Shown piece by piece: positions 16,684 to 24,963 of a stretch of DNA of 64,000 nt. A model generated the notes under the pieces. The model did no database searches. It saw nothing but the letters and a program-made list of their open reading frames with translations, and was not told the origin of the DNA. The first letter of the stretch is position 1; every line of letters starts with the position of its first letter. Made by a program: the position numbers and the translations under genes. Source of the stretch: Kitasatospora viridis (GTDB taxonomy: Bacteria > Actinomycetota > Actinomycetes > Streptomycetales > Streptomycetaceae). The DNA is taken from NCBI RefSeq assembly GCF_007829815.1, contig NZ_VIWT01000004.1, positions 310,001-374,000 of the forward strand. Direction: 5' to 3'.

Positions 16684-18447
16684 ATGTTCCTCAGCACCAC
16701 CGACACCGGCTTCCTGCGCGACGGCCGCCCGCACCGCATCGTCTCCGCCGCCGTGCACTACTTCCGCATCCACCCGCAGCTCTGGCGCGACCGCCTGGCA
16801 CGCCTGCGCGCCATGGGCGTCAACACCGTCGAGACCTACGTCGCCTGGAACGCGCACGAACGCGAGCGCGGCACCTTCGACTTCACCGGCTGGCAGGACG
16901 TGGCCGGCTTCCTGCGGACCGCCGGGGAGCTGGGCCTGGACGTGATCGTCCGCCCCGGCCCCTACATCTGCGCCGAGTGGGAGGCCGGCGGCCTGCCCGC
17001 CTGGCTGCTCGCCGAGCCGGGCGTCCGGCTGCGCCGCGGCGACCCGGTCTACCTGGCCGCCGTGGACGCCTGGTTCGACGCCCTGCTCCCGCAGTTGACG
17101 CCGCTGCAGGCCGAGGCCGGCGGCCCGATCGTGGCGATGGCCGTGGAGAACGAGTACGGCAGCTACGGCAACGACACCGACTACCTGCGCCACCTGCACG
17201 ACGGCCTGCGCGCCCGCGGCGCCACCGGCCTGCTCTTCACCGCCGACGGCGCCGAGGACTGGTTCCAGCTCGGCGGCAGGCTGCCCGGCCTGCTGACCAC
17301 CGGCACCTTCGGCTCCCGCCCCGCCGAGGCGCTCGCCTGCCTGCGCCGCCACCAGCCCACCGGCCCGCTGGTCGCCATGGAGTACTGGCACGCCTGGTTC
17401 GACAGCTGGGGCGAGCCGCACCAGGTGCGGGACCCCGCGGAGGCCGCCGAGGTGCTCGACGCCCTGCTCGCCGCCGGCGCCTCCGTCAACCTCTACATGG
17501 GCCACGGCGGCACCAACTTCGGCTGGTGGAACGGCGCCAACGTCTACGACGGCCGCTACCTGCCGATCACCACCAGCTACGACTACGACGCCCCGATCGG
17601 CGAGGACGGCACCCCCGGCCCCAAGTTCCACGCCTTCCGCGAGGTGATCGAGCGCCACCTCGGCCCGGCCACCGCCCCGCTGCCCGACCCCGCCCCGCGC
17701 CTGGCACCCCAGCGCGTCACGCCCACCGGCGCCGCCGCCCTGCTCGACTGCCTCGACCTGCTCGGCAAGCCCGCCGAGCGCCTCGAACCCGAACCGATGG
17801 AGCAGCACGGCCAGTCCCTCGGCCTGATCCACTACCGCACCCGCCTGCGCGGCCCGCTCGCCGCCACCGAACTGCGGATCGACGGCCTCGCCGACCGCGC
17901 CCAGGCCTTCCTGGACGGCCGCGAACTCGGCACCCTGCACCGCAACGAGCCCGACCGGTGCCTGCCCCTCGCCGTGCCCGCCGAGGGCGCCGACCTCGAC
18001 CTGCTGGTGGAGAACCAGGGCCGGGTCAACTACGGCCCCGGGCTCGCCGACCGCAAGGGCATCACCGGCGGCGTCCGGCTGGACCGGCAGTACCAGTTCG
18101 GCTGGCAGGTCCGCCCGCTCCCGCTCGACCCGCTGCCGGAACTCCCCTACCGGGCGGGCCCGGTGACCGGCCCGTCGTTCCACCGCTTCGAACTCGACCT
18201 CCCCGCCCCCGCCGACGGCTTCCTCGCCCTGCCCGGCTGGACCAAGGGCGTGGTCTGGCTCAACGGCTTCACCCTCGGCCGCTACTGGGAGATCGGCCCC
18301 CAGCACACCCTCTACGCGCCCGCCCCGCTCTGGCGCCCCGGCCGCAACGAGGTCGTGGTGCTGGAACTGCACACCCCGGGCGAGGCACTGGAGTTGCGCG
18401 ACGAACCGGACCTCGGGCCCAGCGCGGCAGCGCACGAGGGATTCTGA
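16684..18447 (+). CDS. beta-galactosidase, glycoside hydrolase family 35
   Basis: The 587-residue protein begins with a GH35 TIM barrel: FRIHPQLWRDRLARLRAMGVNTVETYVAWNAHE (about 27-59), RPGPYICAEWEAGGLPAW, acid/base Glu157 in AVENEYGSYG, and nucleophile Glu233 in AMEYWHAWFDSWG. GHGGTNFGWWNGAN follows, then two beta-sandwich domains ending in the jelly-roll motif WLNGFTLGRYWEIGPQ. No signal peptide is present, so it acts inside the cell on imported beta-galactosides. Expression is likely repressed by a LacI protein (operator at 16623). Its 3' end is overlapped for 136 bases by the antisense end of the cupin reading frame. Confidence 0.93.
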   Translation: MFLSTTDTGFLRDGRPHRIVSAAVHYFRIHPQLWRDRLARLRAMGVNTVETYVAWNAHERERGTFDFTGWQDVAGFLRTAGELGLDVIVRPGPYICAEWEAGGLPAWLLAEPGVRLRRGDPVYLAAVDAWFDALLPQLTPLQAEAGGPIVAMAVENEYGSYGNDTDYLRHLHDGLRARGATGLLFTADGAEDWFQLGGRLPGLLTTGTFGSRPAEALACLRRHQPTGPLVAMEYWHAWFDSWGEPHQVRDPAEAAEVLDALLAAGASVNLYMGHGGTNFGWWNGANVYDGRYLPITTSYDYDAPIGEDGTPGPKFHAFREVIERHLGPATAPLPDPAPRLAPQRVTPTGAAALLDCLDLLGKPAERLEPEPMEQHGQSLGLIHYRTRLRGPLAATELRIDGLADRAQAFLDGRELGTLHRNEPDRCLPLAVPAEGADLDLLVENQGRVNYGPGLADRKGITGGVRLDRQYQFGWQVRPLPLDPLPELPYRAGPVTGPSFHRFELDLPAPADGFLALPGWTKGVVWLNGFTLGRYWEIGPQHTLYAPAPLWRPGRNEVVVLELHTPGEALELRDEPDLGPSAAAHEGF

Positions 18448-18857
18448 CGGTCAGTCAACTCAGCGTTCCAGAGGACGTGTCCGGTCGTCGCGTCCACGTG
18501 GGCGGGGACGTCCTCGTGGCGATCGCCCACGGTCGGCGTGCCGGTCGGCTCGAACATCAGGATCGCGGCGCCGGCCGGCGCGTGCGGCCGGTGCTCCGTC
18601 CCGGCGGGGACGGTGAAGACCTCGCCCCGCCGGAGCAGGACCGTGCGCTCGCCCTCGGGCTCGCGCAGGCAGATGTGCAGCTCGCCCTCGATCACCAGGA
18701 AGAACTCGTCGGTGGAGTCGTGGGCGTGCCAGACGTGCTCGCCCGCCACCTTGGCGATCCGCACGTCGTAGTCGTTGACGCGGGTGACGATGCGCGGGCT
18801 CCACAGTGCGTCGAAGGAGGCCAGGGCCCGCTGGAGGGAGATCGGTCGGTCGCTCAT
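18312..18857 (-). CDS. cupin-domain protein with unusual antisense C-terminal extension
   Basis: The cupin core is complete in the first 120 residues or so: HVWHAHDSTDEFFLVIEGEL (motif 1 with two His and a Glu) and GEVFTVPAGTEHRPHA (motif 2 with a His), implying a metal-binding single-domain cupin. Relatives usually end soon after the block equivalent to HVDATTGHVL. Here the frame continues about 50 further residues through low-complexity Ser/Arg sequence antisense to the beta-galactosidase gene, as if the original stop had been lost by a small indel; a shift of one frame would terminate at once near 18453. The gene is divergent from the GlxA-type regulator gene, 52 bases away, and may be its target. 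Confidence 0.7.
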   Translation of the reverse strand: MSDRPISLQRALASFDALWSPRIVTRVNDYDVRIAKVAGEHVWHAHDSTDEFFLVIEGELHICLREPEGERTVLLRRGEVFTVPAGTEHRPHAPAGAAILMFEPTGTPTVGDRHEDVPAHVDATTGHVLWNAELTDRQNPSCAAALGPRSGSSRNSSASPGVCSSSTTTSLRPGRQSGAGA

Positions 18858-18909
18858 GGCCCCATCCTCGACCACCCGGCCCGGGCCGCGGCAGTGCTAG
18901 GAATTGCAC

Positions 18910-19892
18910 ATGGCGAAAGAATCCTCGCACCGCGCGCACGCGGCGGGCGTCCACCGGGTGGTCGTGATCGTGGACGAGAACTCGAACCCGTTCGAACTCG
19001 GCTGCGCGACCGAGGTCTTCGGCCTGCGCAGGCCGGAGCTCGGCCGCGACCTCTACGACTTCCGGCTCTGCTCCCCGAGCCCGCCACCCCGATGCGGGAC
19101 GGGTTCTTCACGCTCACCGGCGTCGCCGACCTGGCGCTGGCCGACACGGCGGACACCTTGATCGTCCCCAACCGCCCCGACACCGAGGTGCCCCGCCGAC
19201 CCTCCGTGCTCGACGCCGTCCGCCGGGCACACGCCCGCGGTGCGCGCCTGATCGGCTTCTGCAGCGGCGCGTTCACGCTGGCCGAGGCCGGCGTGCTCGA
19301 CGGGCGCCGGGCCGCGGCCCACTGGCAGTGGGCCGGCTCCTTCCGCGCCCACTTCCCCGCCGTCCGGCTCGAAGCGGACGTGCTGTTCGTCGACGACGGT
19401 GACATCCTCACCGCCGCGGGCAGCGCGGCCGCCCTCGACCTCGGGCTGCACGTGGTCCGCCGCGACCACGGCGCCGAGGTCGCCAACTCGGTGAGCCGGC
19501 GCCTGGTCTTCGCCGCCCACCGCGACGGCGGGCAGCGGCAGTTCGTCGAACGCCCGATGCCCGACCTGCCCGACGAGTCCCTGGCGCCCGTGCTGGCCTG
19601 GGCACAGGAGCGGCTCGACGCACCGCTCACAGTCGCCGACCTCGCGGCGCGTGCGGCGGTCAGCCCGGCGACGCTGCACCGCCGCTTCCGGGCACAGCTG
19701 GGCACGACGCCGCTGGCCTGGCTCACCGGCGAACGGCTCGCCCTGGCCTGCCGCCTGATCGAGCGGGGCGAGTCGCGCTTCGAGGTGGTCGCGCGGCGCA
19801 GCGGGCTGGGCACCGCCACCAACCTGCGCGCGCTGATGCGTCGCGAGACGGGCATCACCCCGTCCGCGTACAAGCGGCGGTTCGGGAGCTGA
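18910..19892 (+). pseudogene. GlxA-type AraC regulator split by a one-base frameshift
   Basis: The first frame, from ATG 18910, encodes a DJ-1/PfpI-like start (VVIVDENSNPFELGCATEVFGL) and runs through DLYDFRLCSP. The rest of the protein lies in another frame, from about 19080 to 19892: MRDGFFTLTG, the nucleophile-elbow-like GFCSGAFTLAEAG, and an AraC DNA-binding domain (LTVADLAARAAVSPATLHRRF, then ARRSGLGTATNLRALMRRETGITPSAY). The switch falls in CCCCG at 19073-19077. Restoring one G there would join the frames as CSPEPATPMRDGFF, the sequence expected for the family. It is either a recent pseudogene or a sequencing error in a GC run. The codon bias of the second frame is still normal. Confidence 0.75.
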
Positions 19893-20022
19893 CCACCGCT
19901 CACCGACCCGATGCCGTCGCACCGCCCGCACGGGATGGACACGGCCTTCACGATCCCCCTATTCTCCAGGCGATCATCGCGGTGACCTGCACCGCCGTCA
20001 GTTCCGGGGGGGCCGTCCGTCC

Positions 20023-20622
20023 ATGCCATCACCATCCGTCGGCGCAGCACAGCGCCGGAGGCCGAGCACCGCTGTTCACCGGCTGGAGTTCGCCGATCCC
20101 CGAGTGCTGGCGACGGCGACGCAGTCGCTGCTCGCCCTCTACGTCGCCCTGGCGACGGCCGATGCGCTCAGCCCGGCCTTCTTCCATACCACCGCCCGGT
20201 TCACGATCACGCCGTTCCTGGCCGTCGTCGTGGTCTTCCTCTGCTGGTTCCGGCGGTGCCGGCGCAATGCCGAGGTCCAGGCTCCCGGCCGGCACCGGTA
20301 CTCGCCGAACAGCGCGGTCGGGCTGTGGTTCGTCCCAGTGGTGATGTGGTGGGCGCCGCGGCGGATCGCGCTGGACATCTGGCGGGCGAGCGACGCCCCC
20401 GGCCGGCCCTGGGCGATCAACGCGTGGTGGTGGGCCTGGCTCGCGAAGTCCGTCGGAGTCACGGCCTACGTGGTGATCGACCTGGACGGCAATGCGAACT
20501 CCCCCTTCTTCGCACTGGTCGACGTTCTCGCCTCGGCACTCGCGGTCCTGATGATCCAGCAGGTGACCACCGCTCAGCGCCGCAAGGCGGCGGCCGCCGC
20601 CACCGCTGGAGGAGCGGTGTAG
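20023..20622 (+). CDS. DUF4328-like membrane protein
   Basis: The 199-residue protein has about four transmembrane segments (roughly 31-50, 63-80, 105-118 and 133-150, plus a hydrophobic stretch at 163-178). The motifs FLCWFRRCRRNAEV after TM2, YSPNSAVGLWFVPVVMWWAPRRIALDIWRAS, and INAWWWAWL match the DUF4328 family, which is common in actinobacteria and of unknown function. The C-terminus is Arg/Ala-rich. It is followed by the palindrome GGTCGGCGCCGACC (20625-20638), which may end its transcript ahead of the LacI gene. Confidence 0.75.
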   Translation: MPSPSVGAAQRRRPSTAVHRLEFADPRVLATATQSLLALYVALATADALSPAFFHTTARFTITPFLAVVVVFLCWFRRCRRNAEVQAPGRHRYSPNSAVGLWFVPVVMWWAPRRIALDIWRASDAPGRPWAINAWWWAWLAKSVGVTAYVVIDLDGNANSPFFALVDVLASALAVLMIQQVTTAQRRKAAAAATAGGAV

Positions 20623-20624
20623 CG

Positions 20625-20638
20625 GGTCGGCGCCGACC
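20625..20638. terminator. perfect 14-bp palindrome between DUF4328 and lacI-like genes
   Basis: GGTCGGCGCCGACC is self-complementary and lies 3 bases after the DUF4328 stop codon and 40 bases before the LacI start. It may be a short terminator stem or an operator. Confidence 0.3.
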
Positions 20639-20678
20639 GGCACCCGCCCCGCGCGGCCGTTCCGATAAATTGGCCGCC

Positions 20679-21758
20679 ATGGCGAACGATCCCGGCCCGC
20701 GGCGGCACTCCGACCGCTCCTCCGGCGCGGTGACCCTCCAGCAGGTGGCGACGCGCGCCGGGGTGTCGATCGCCACGGCCTCCCGGGCGCTGCACGGCGG
20801 CCACGGGCGGGTGGTGAACGAGGAGCTGCGGACCCGGGTGCTGGCGGCGGCCGCCGAGCTGAACTACGTGTCGAACGCGCCCGCGCAGGCGCTGGCCCGG
20901 GCCCGCACCTCGGTGGTGGGGCTGATGGTGCACGACGTGGCCGACCCGTACTTCGGGGCGATCGCCACCGGGGTGATGCGGGCGGCGGCCGAGTACGACC
21001 TGATGGTGATGCTGACCGCCTCCTTCCGCGAGCAGCAGCTGGAGCTCGACTACCTGGTGCGGCTGCGCAACCAGCGGGCCCGGGCGATCGTGCTGGCCGG
21101 CAGCGGTTTCACCGACGGGGAGTTCACCGAGCGGCTGGCCGAGCGGCTGGCCGGGTTCGTGGAGGACGGCGGGCGGGTGGCCTGCGTCGGGGACCACGGG
21201 GTGGCGACGGACACCGTGGCGCTGGACAACCGGGGCGGCGCCGAGCAGGCGGTGGCCCACCTGTGGGAGCTGGGGCACCGGCGGATCGGGGTGATCGCGG
21301 GGCCGCTCGGGCTGGTGACGGTGCGGGACCGGCTGGACGGGGTGCGGCGGGCGCTGGAGCGGCGCGGCGCGCCGCTGCCCGCCGAGCGGGTGGTGGAGGC
21401 GGACTTCACCCGGGCCGGCGGGCGGGCGGCCGCGCTCGCGCTGCTGGCCCGGCAGCCGGAGCTGACGGCGGTGTTCGCGCTGAACGACGGCATGGCGGCG
21501 GGCGCGCTGGCCGCGCTGCGCGACGAGCTGGGGCTGGCGGTGCCGGGGCGGGTCTCGGTGGTGGGCTTCGACGACCTGCCGTACGCGGCCGACCTGCACC
21601 CGGCCCTGACCACGGTGCGGCTGCCGCTGGAGAAGGCCGGGGTGCGCGCGCTGGAGCTGATCGTGGACGACCGGGACGCGCGCGGCACCCGCCGCATCGT
21701 GGAGCTGGAGTCGGAGCTGACGGTCCGGTCCAGCACGGGGCCCGCGCCAGCCCCCTGA
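20679..21758 (+). CDS. LacI-family transcriptional repressor
   Basis: The protein has 359 residues. The N-terminal helix-turn-helix and hinge are VTLQQVATRAGVSIATASRALHG (about 18-40) and LNYVSNAPAQALARARTSVVGLMV. A periplasmic-binding-protein-like effector domain follows, with DVADPYFGAIATGVMRAA, the dimer motif HLWELGHRRIGVIAGP, and the ligand-region FALNDGMAAGALAALRDELGLAVPGRVSVVGFDDLPYA. It sits 101 bases upstream of the secreted polysaccharide lyase gene. The operator in front of that gene closely matches one in front of the GH35 gene, so both are probable targets. The inducer is likely a sugar released by the lyase, by inference. Confidence 0.92.
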   Translation: MANDPGPRRHSDRSSGAVTLQQVATRAGVSIATASRALHGGHGRVVNEELRTRVLAAAAELNYVSNAPAQALARARTSVVGLMVHDVADPYFGAIATGVMRAAAEYDLMVMLTASFREQQLELDYLVRLRNQRARAIVLAGSGFTDGEFTERLAERLAGFVEDGGRVACVGDHGVATDTVALDNRGGAEQAVAHLWELGHRRIGVIAGPLGLVTVRDRLDGVRRALERRGAPLPAERVVEADFTRAGGRAAALALLARQPELTAVFALNDGMAAGALAALRDELGLAVPGRVSVVGFDDLPYAADLHPALTTVRLPLEKAGVRALELIVDDRDARGTRRIVELESELTVRSSTGPAPAP

Positions 21759-21785
21759 GGGGCACTGACTCCCGTGTCGGACCCG

Positions 21786-21815
21786 TTGACGCCTCGTTGG
21801 GAAACCGCTTACCCT
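21786..21815 (+). promoter_or_regulatory. promoter and LacI-type operator of the polysaccharide lyase gene
   Basis: The -35 TTGACG (21786-21791) and -10 TACCCT (21810-21815) are separated by 18 bases. The spacer and -10 overlap an imperfect palindrome GGGAAACCGCTTACCC (21799-21814). Its core GGAAACCGCTTACC differs at one of 14 positions from the reverse complement of the operator at 16623-16638. Confidence 0.65.
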
Positions 21816-21859
21816 CCTGCCCATCCGCTCGGGGGGTTCACCAAGGAGGACGGTCCACC

Positions 21860-24814
21860 GTGGACGAGACACAGCCCGGCCCCGCCACCACCAGATCGCT
21901 TGGCCGCCGCCGCCTGCTCCAACTCGGCGGCGCCGGCGCCGCGCTGACCCTCGCCGGGCAGTGGCTCGGCACCGCCCCGGCCTGGGCCGACGGCTACGGC
22001 TCGATGCGCACCGTCTGGTCCGCCCTGCTCACCGGCACCGGCTTCGACCCGACCGCGGCCCCGTTCGCCGCCGCGCTCGCCACCCTCGGCAGCCAGGCCG
22101 GTGCCAACCGGTCCGCGATGGCACCGGGCACCTCCTCGCTCTGGCCGGACCTGCCGATCGGCACCGTCTCGGCCAACGTCACCAACAGCTACGCCCGGCT
22201 GCGGACCATGGCGCTGGCCTACGTCCAGCCCGGCACCGGACTGACCGGCGACGCCACGCTCGCCAACGCCGTCACCACCGGCCTGGACTGGCTGGCCGCC
22301 AACGCCTACACCCCGAGCACCGCCACCTACAACAACTGGTGGGACTGGCAGATCGGCGCCCCGCAGCGCCTGCTCGACACCTGCGTGCTGATTTACAGTC
22401 AGCTGACGAGCGGTCAGATCAGCAGCTACTGCGCCGCCGTGGACCACTTCGTGCCCGCCTCCGCCGTCGCCTCCTACACCGGCACCAGCACCGGCGCCAA
22501 CCGGGTCGACCTGTGCCGGGTGCTGGCGCTGCGCGGCGTGGTCGGCAGCAGCCCGACGGCGCTGACCGCCGCTCAGAAAGCGCTGTCCCCGGTCTTCCCG
22601 ACCGTGCTCACCGGTGACGGCCTGTACGCCGACGGCAGCTTCCTGCAGCACACCTGCGTGCCCTACACCGGCACCTACGGCGAGGTCCTGCTCAGCGGCC
22701 TGAGCAAGCTCTTCACCCTGTTCGCCGGCACCGCCTGGGCCGTCACCGACCCCAACGCGCAGACCATCGCCACCGCCGTGACCAGCGCCTTCGCCCCGTT
22801 CCTCTACAACGGCCTGGTGATGGACGGGGTCAGCGGCCGGGCGATCAGCCGGGGAGTCCAGACCAGCGACCCGCTCGGCATCCAGCAGGACGACCACACC
22901 CGCGGCCACACCCTGGTCTCCGACATCCTGCGCCTGGCCGGCTCCGGCCTGCCCACCGCCGCGCAGGCCGCCGCCTGGAGGTCGATGGCCAAGGGCTGGC
23001 TGCAGCGCGACGGTTACGAGCCGCTGCTCGCCGACCCCGGCGTCGACATCCCCGAACTCGCCCGCGCCCAGGCCCTGCTGAACGACGGCACGGTCACCGC
23101 CAGTGCCGAGCCGGTGAACAGCCAGGTCTTCGGCATGGACCGCACCGTGCACCGCCGCCCCGGCTGGGCGGCGCAGTTGAGCACCTGCTCGGCCCGCACC
23201 AGCTTCTACGAGACCGGCAACGGCGAGAACCTGCACGGCTGGCACACCAACAGCGGCATGCTCTACTGGTACGGCGCGGACTACGGCAACGGCCAGTACT
23301 CGGACGCCTTCTGGCCCACCGTCGACCCCTACCAGCTGCCCGGCACCACCGTCTCCACCCTCGCGCTCGCCGATGCGGCGGGCGGCCAGTGGAGCGCGAC
23401 CCGCCCCACCAACACCTGGGCGGGCGGCGCGAGCGACGGCACCTTCTCGGTCGCCGGCCAGGACCTGCGCGGACTGCAGTCCACCCTGACCGGCCGCAAG
23501 TCCTGGTTCTTCCTGGACGATTCGGTGCACTGCCTCGGCGCCGGCATCAGCTGCACCGACGGCACCGACGTGCAGACCACCATCGACAACCGCAACCTGG
23601 GCAGCGGCGGCAACCAGGTGTTCACGGTGGACGGCACGGTCCAGCCCAGCACCCTCGGCTGGACCCGGATCTTCCCGAGCAGCAGCTCCATGGCGATCGA
23701 CGGCATGGGCGCCTGGGTCTTCCCCGGCGGCGCGAGCGTCAACACCAAGCGGGTGGCGCGCACCGGCGCCTGGTCCGCCGTCAACACCGGCGCGGCGACC
23801 ACCCCGATCACCCGCGACTACCTCTCGCTCTGGTTCGACCACGGCACCGACCCGAGCGGCGCCGGCTACGAGTACCAGCTGATGCCGGGCGCCTCGGCCG
23901 CCGCCGCGGCCGCCCGGGCAGCCGCCCCCAACGTCACCGTGCTCGCCAACACGGCCGCCGTGCAGGCGATCAGCTGTCCCTCGCTCGGGCTCACCATGGC
24001 CAACTTCTTCGCCGCCGGCACCGCCGGGCCGCTCACCGTCTCGGCGCCCTGCTCGGTGCTGGTGCGGGAGCAGAGCGGCAGCATGACCGTGGTCGTCGCC
24101 GATCCCACCAGGGCCGCGGCGACCGTTCAGGTCACCGTCGCCCGTGCCGGGTACGCCGCGGTCAGCTCCGCGAACGGGGTCAGCGTGCTCGGCACCGCCG
24201 GCCAGGTCACCCTGCTCGCCGAGACCGGCGGCACCCAGGGCGCCGGCCGGACCGTCACGCTGAGCACCTCCGGCAGCGCGCCCGCACCGCTCACCGCCAC
24301 CCAACTCCCGGCCACCGCCAGCACCTACGTGCGCGACGGCTCCTACGGGAACACCAACTTCGGCAACGCCACCACCATGGTGGTGAAGAACGCCGACAAC
24401 ACCGGCAGCGGCTACAACCGGGAGGCGCTGCTCAAGTTCGACCTGTCCGGCGTGCCCGGCACGGTCTCCCGCGCGGTGCTCTGGCTGTCCGGCAGCGTGC
24501 AGGACTCCGGCGGCACCCGGACCACCCTGCAGGCCTTCGCCACCACCACCGACACCTGGACCGAGACCGGCGCGACCTGGAACACCGCGCCCGGCCGCGG
24601 CAGTTCGCTCGGCACCGGCGCGCTCTCCACCGCGACCGACTGGGTCGGCCTCGACGTGACCGCCGCGGTCGCCGCCGCTCAGTCCGCCGCCGGCGGCGAC
24701 GGCACCGCCTCGCTCGCCGTCTTCGAACCGCTCGGCGCCGCCGGCCTCGCCGTGGTGCTCGGCACCCGGCTGAACCCCGGCAACCCTTCGCAACTGGAGG
24801 TGCTCAGCGGCTGA
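21860..24814 (+). CDS. secreted polysaccharide lyase family 8 (hyaluronate/xanthan-lyase-like) with C-terminal binding module
   Basis: The protein has 984 residues, with a GTG start 10 bases after the AAGGAGG site. The N-terminus has a twin-arginine signal (RSLGRRRLLQLGGAGAALTLAG) and an AWA-type cleavage site. The PL8 alpha/alpha toroid carries NNWWDWQIGAPQ, DGSFLQHTCVPYTGTYGEVLL with the catalytic His and Tyr, and SGRAISR; the central beta-sandwich holds GENLHGWHTNSGMLYWYG. From about residue 800 there is a separate module (ASTYVRDGSYGNTNFG, then TSLxF-like strands) of the CBM96/DNRLRE type. The enzyme should eliminate uronic-acid-containing polysaccharides outside the cell. The exact substrate (hyaluronan, chondroitin or xanthan) is not decided by sequence. 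Confidence 0.88.
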   Translation: MDETQPGPATTRSLGRRRLLQLGGAGAALTLAGQWLGTAPAWADGYGSMRTVWSALLTGTGFDPTAAPFAAALATLGSQAGANRSAMAPGTSSLWPDLPIGTVSANVTNSYARLRTMALAYVQPGTGLTGDATLANAVTTGLDWLAANAYTPSTATYNNWWDWQIGAPQRLLDTCVLIYSQLTSGQISSYCAAVDHFVPASAVASYTGTSTGANRVDLCRVLALRGVVGSSPTALTAAQKALSPVFPTVLTGDGLYADGSFLQHTCVPYTGTYGEVLLSGLSKLFTLFAGTAWAVTDPNAQTIATAVTSAFAPFLYNGLVMDGVSGRAISRGVQTSDPLGIQQDDHTRGHTLVSDILRLAGSGLPTAAQAAAWRSMAKGWLQRDGYEPLLADPGVDIPELARAQALLNDGTVTASAEPVNSQVFGMDRTVHRRPGWAAQLSTCSARTSFYETGNGENLHGWHTNSGMLYWYGADYGNGQYSDAFWPTVDPYQLPGTTVSTLALADAAGGQWSATRPTNTWAGGASDGTFSVAGQDLRGLQSTLTGRKSWFFLDDSVHCLGAGISCTDGTDVQTTIDNRNLGSGGNQVFTVDGTVQPSTLGWTRIFPSSSSMAIDGMGAWVFPGGASVNTKRVARTGAWSAVNTGAATTPITRDYLSLWFDHGTDPSGAGYEYQLMPGASAAAAAARAAAPNVTVLANTAAVQAISCPSLGLTMANFFAAGTAGPLTVSAPCSVLVREQSGSMTVVVADPTRAAATVQVTVARAGYAAVSSANGVSVLGTAGQVTLLAETGGTQGAGRTVTLSTSGSAPAPLTATQLPATASTYVRDGSYGNTNFGNATTMVVKNADNTGSGYNREALLKFDLSGVPGTVSRAVLWLSGSVQDSGGTRTTLQAFATTTDTWTETGATWNTAPGRGSSLGTGALSTATDWVGLDVTAAVAAAQSAAGGDGTASLAVFEPLGAAGLAVVLGTRLNPGNPSQLEVLSG

Positions 24815-24835
24815 GCCGCCCCCTGCGGACGGCTC
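24813..24835. terminator. weak hairpin after the lyase gene
   Basis: GAGCCG (24813-24818) and CGGCTC (24830-24835) pair around an 11-base loop directly after the stop codon. A nested alternative, GCGGCT-G-AGCCGC, overlaps the stop. It is a plausible but weak terminator. Confidence 0.4.
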
Positions 24836-24963
24836 GGCGGCAGGCGGGAGGCGGTGGCCGGTTGCCTCCTTCCACCCACCCGATCGGGCGGATAGCGTGA
24901 ACGCGTCCTGAGTGGGTCGATCCGTCGGGCGTCCCGTCGGCGGTGTTCCCGAATGGAGTCGCA

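Noticed and set aside
16504..18435. Minus-strand frame of 643 codons opposite the beta-galactosidase
   Set aside because: GH35 catalytic motifs on the plus strand are decisive; the antisense product is low-complexity.
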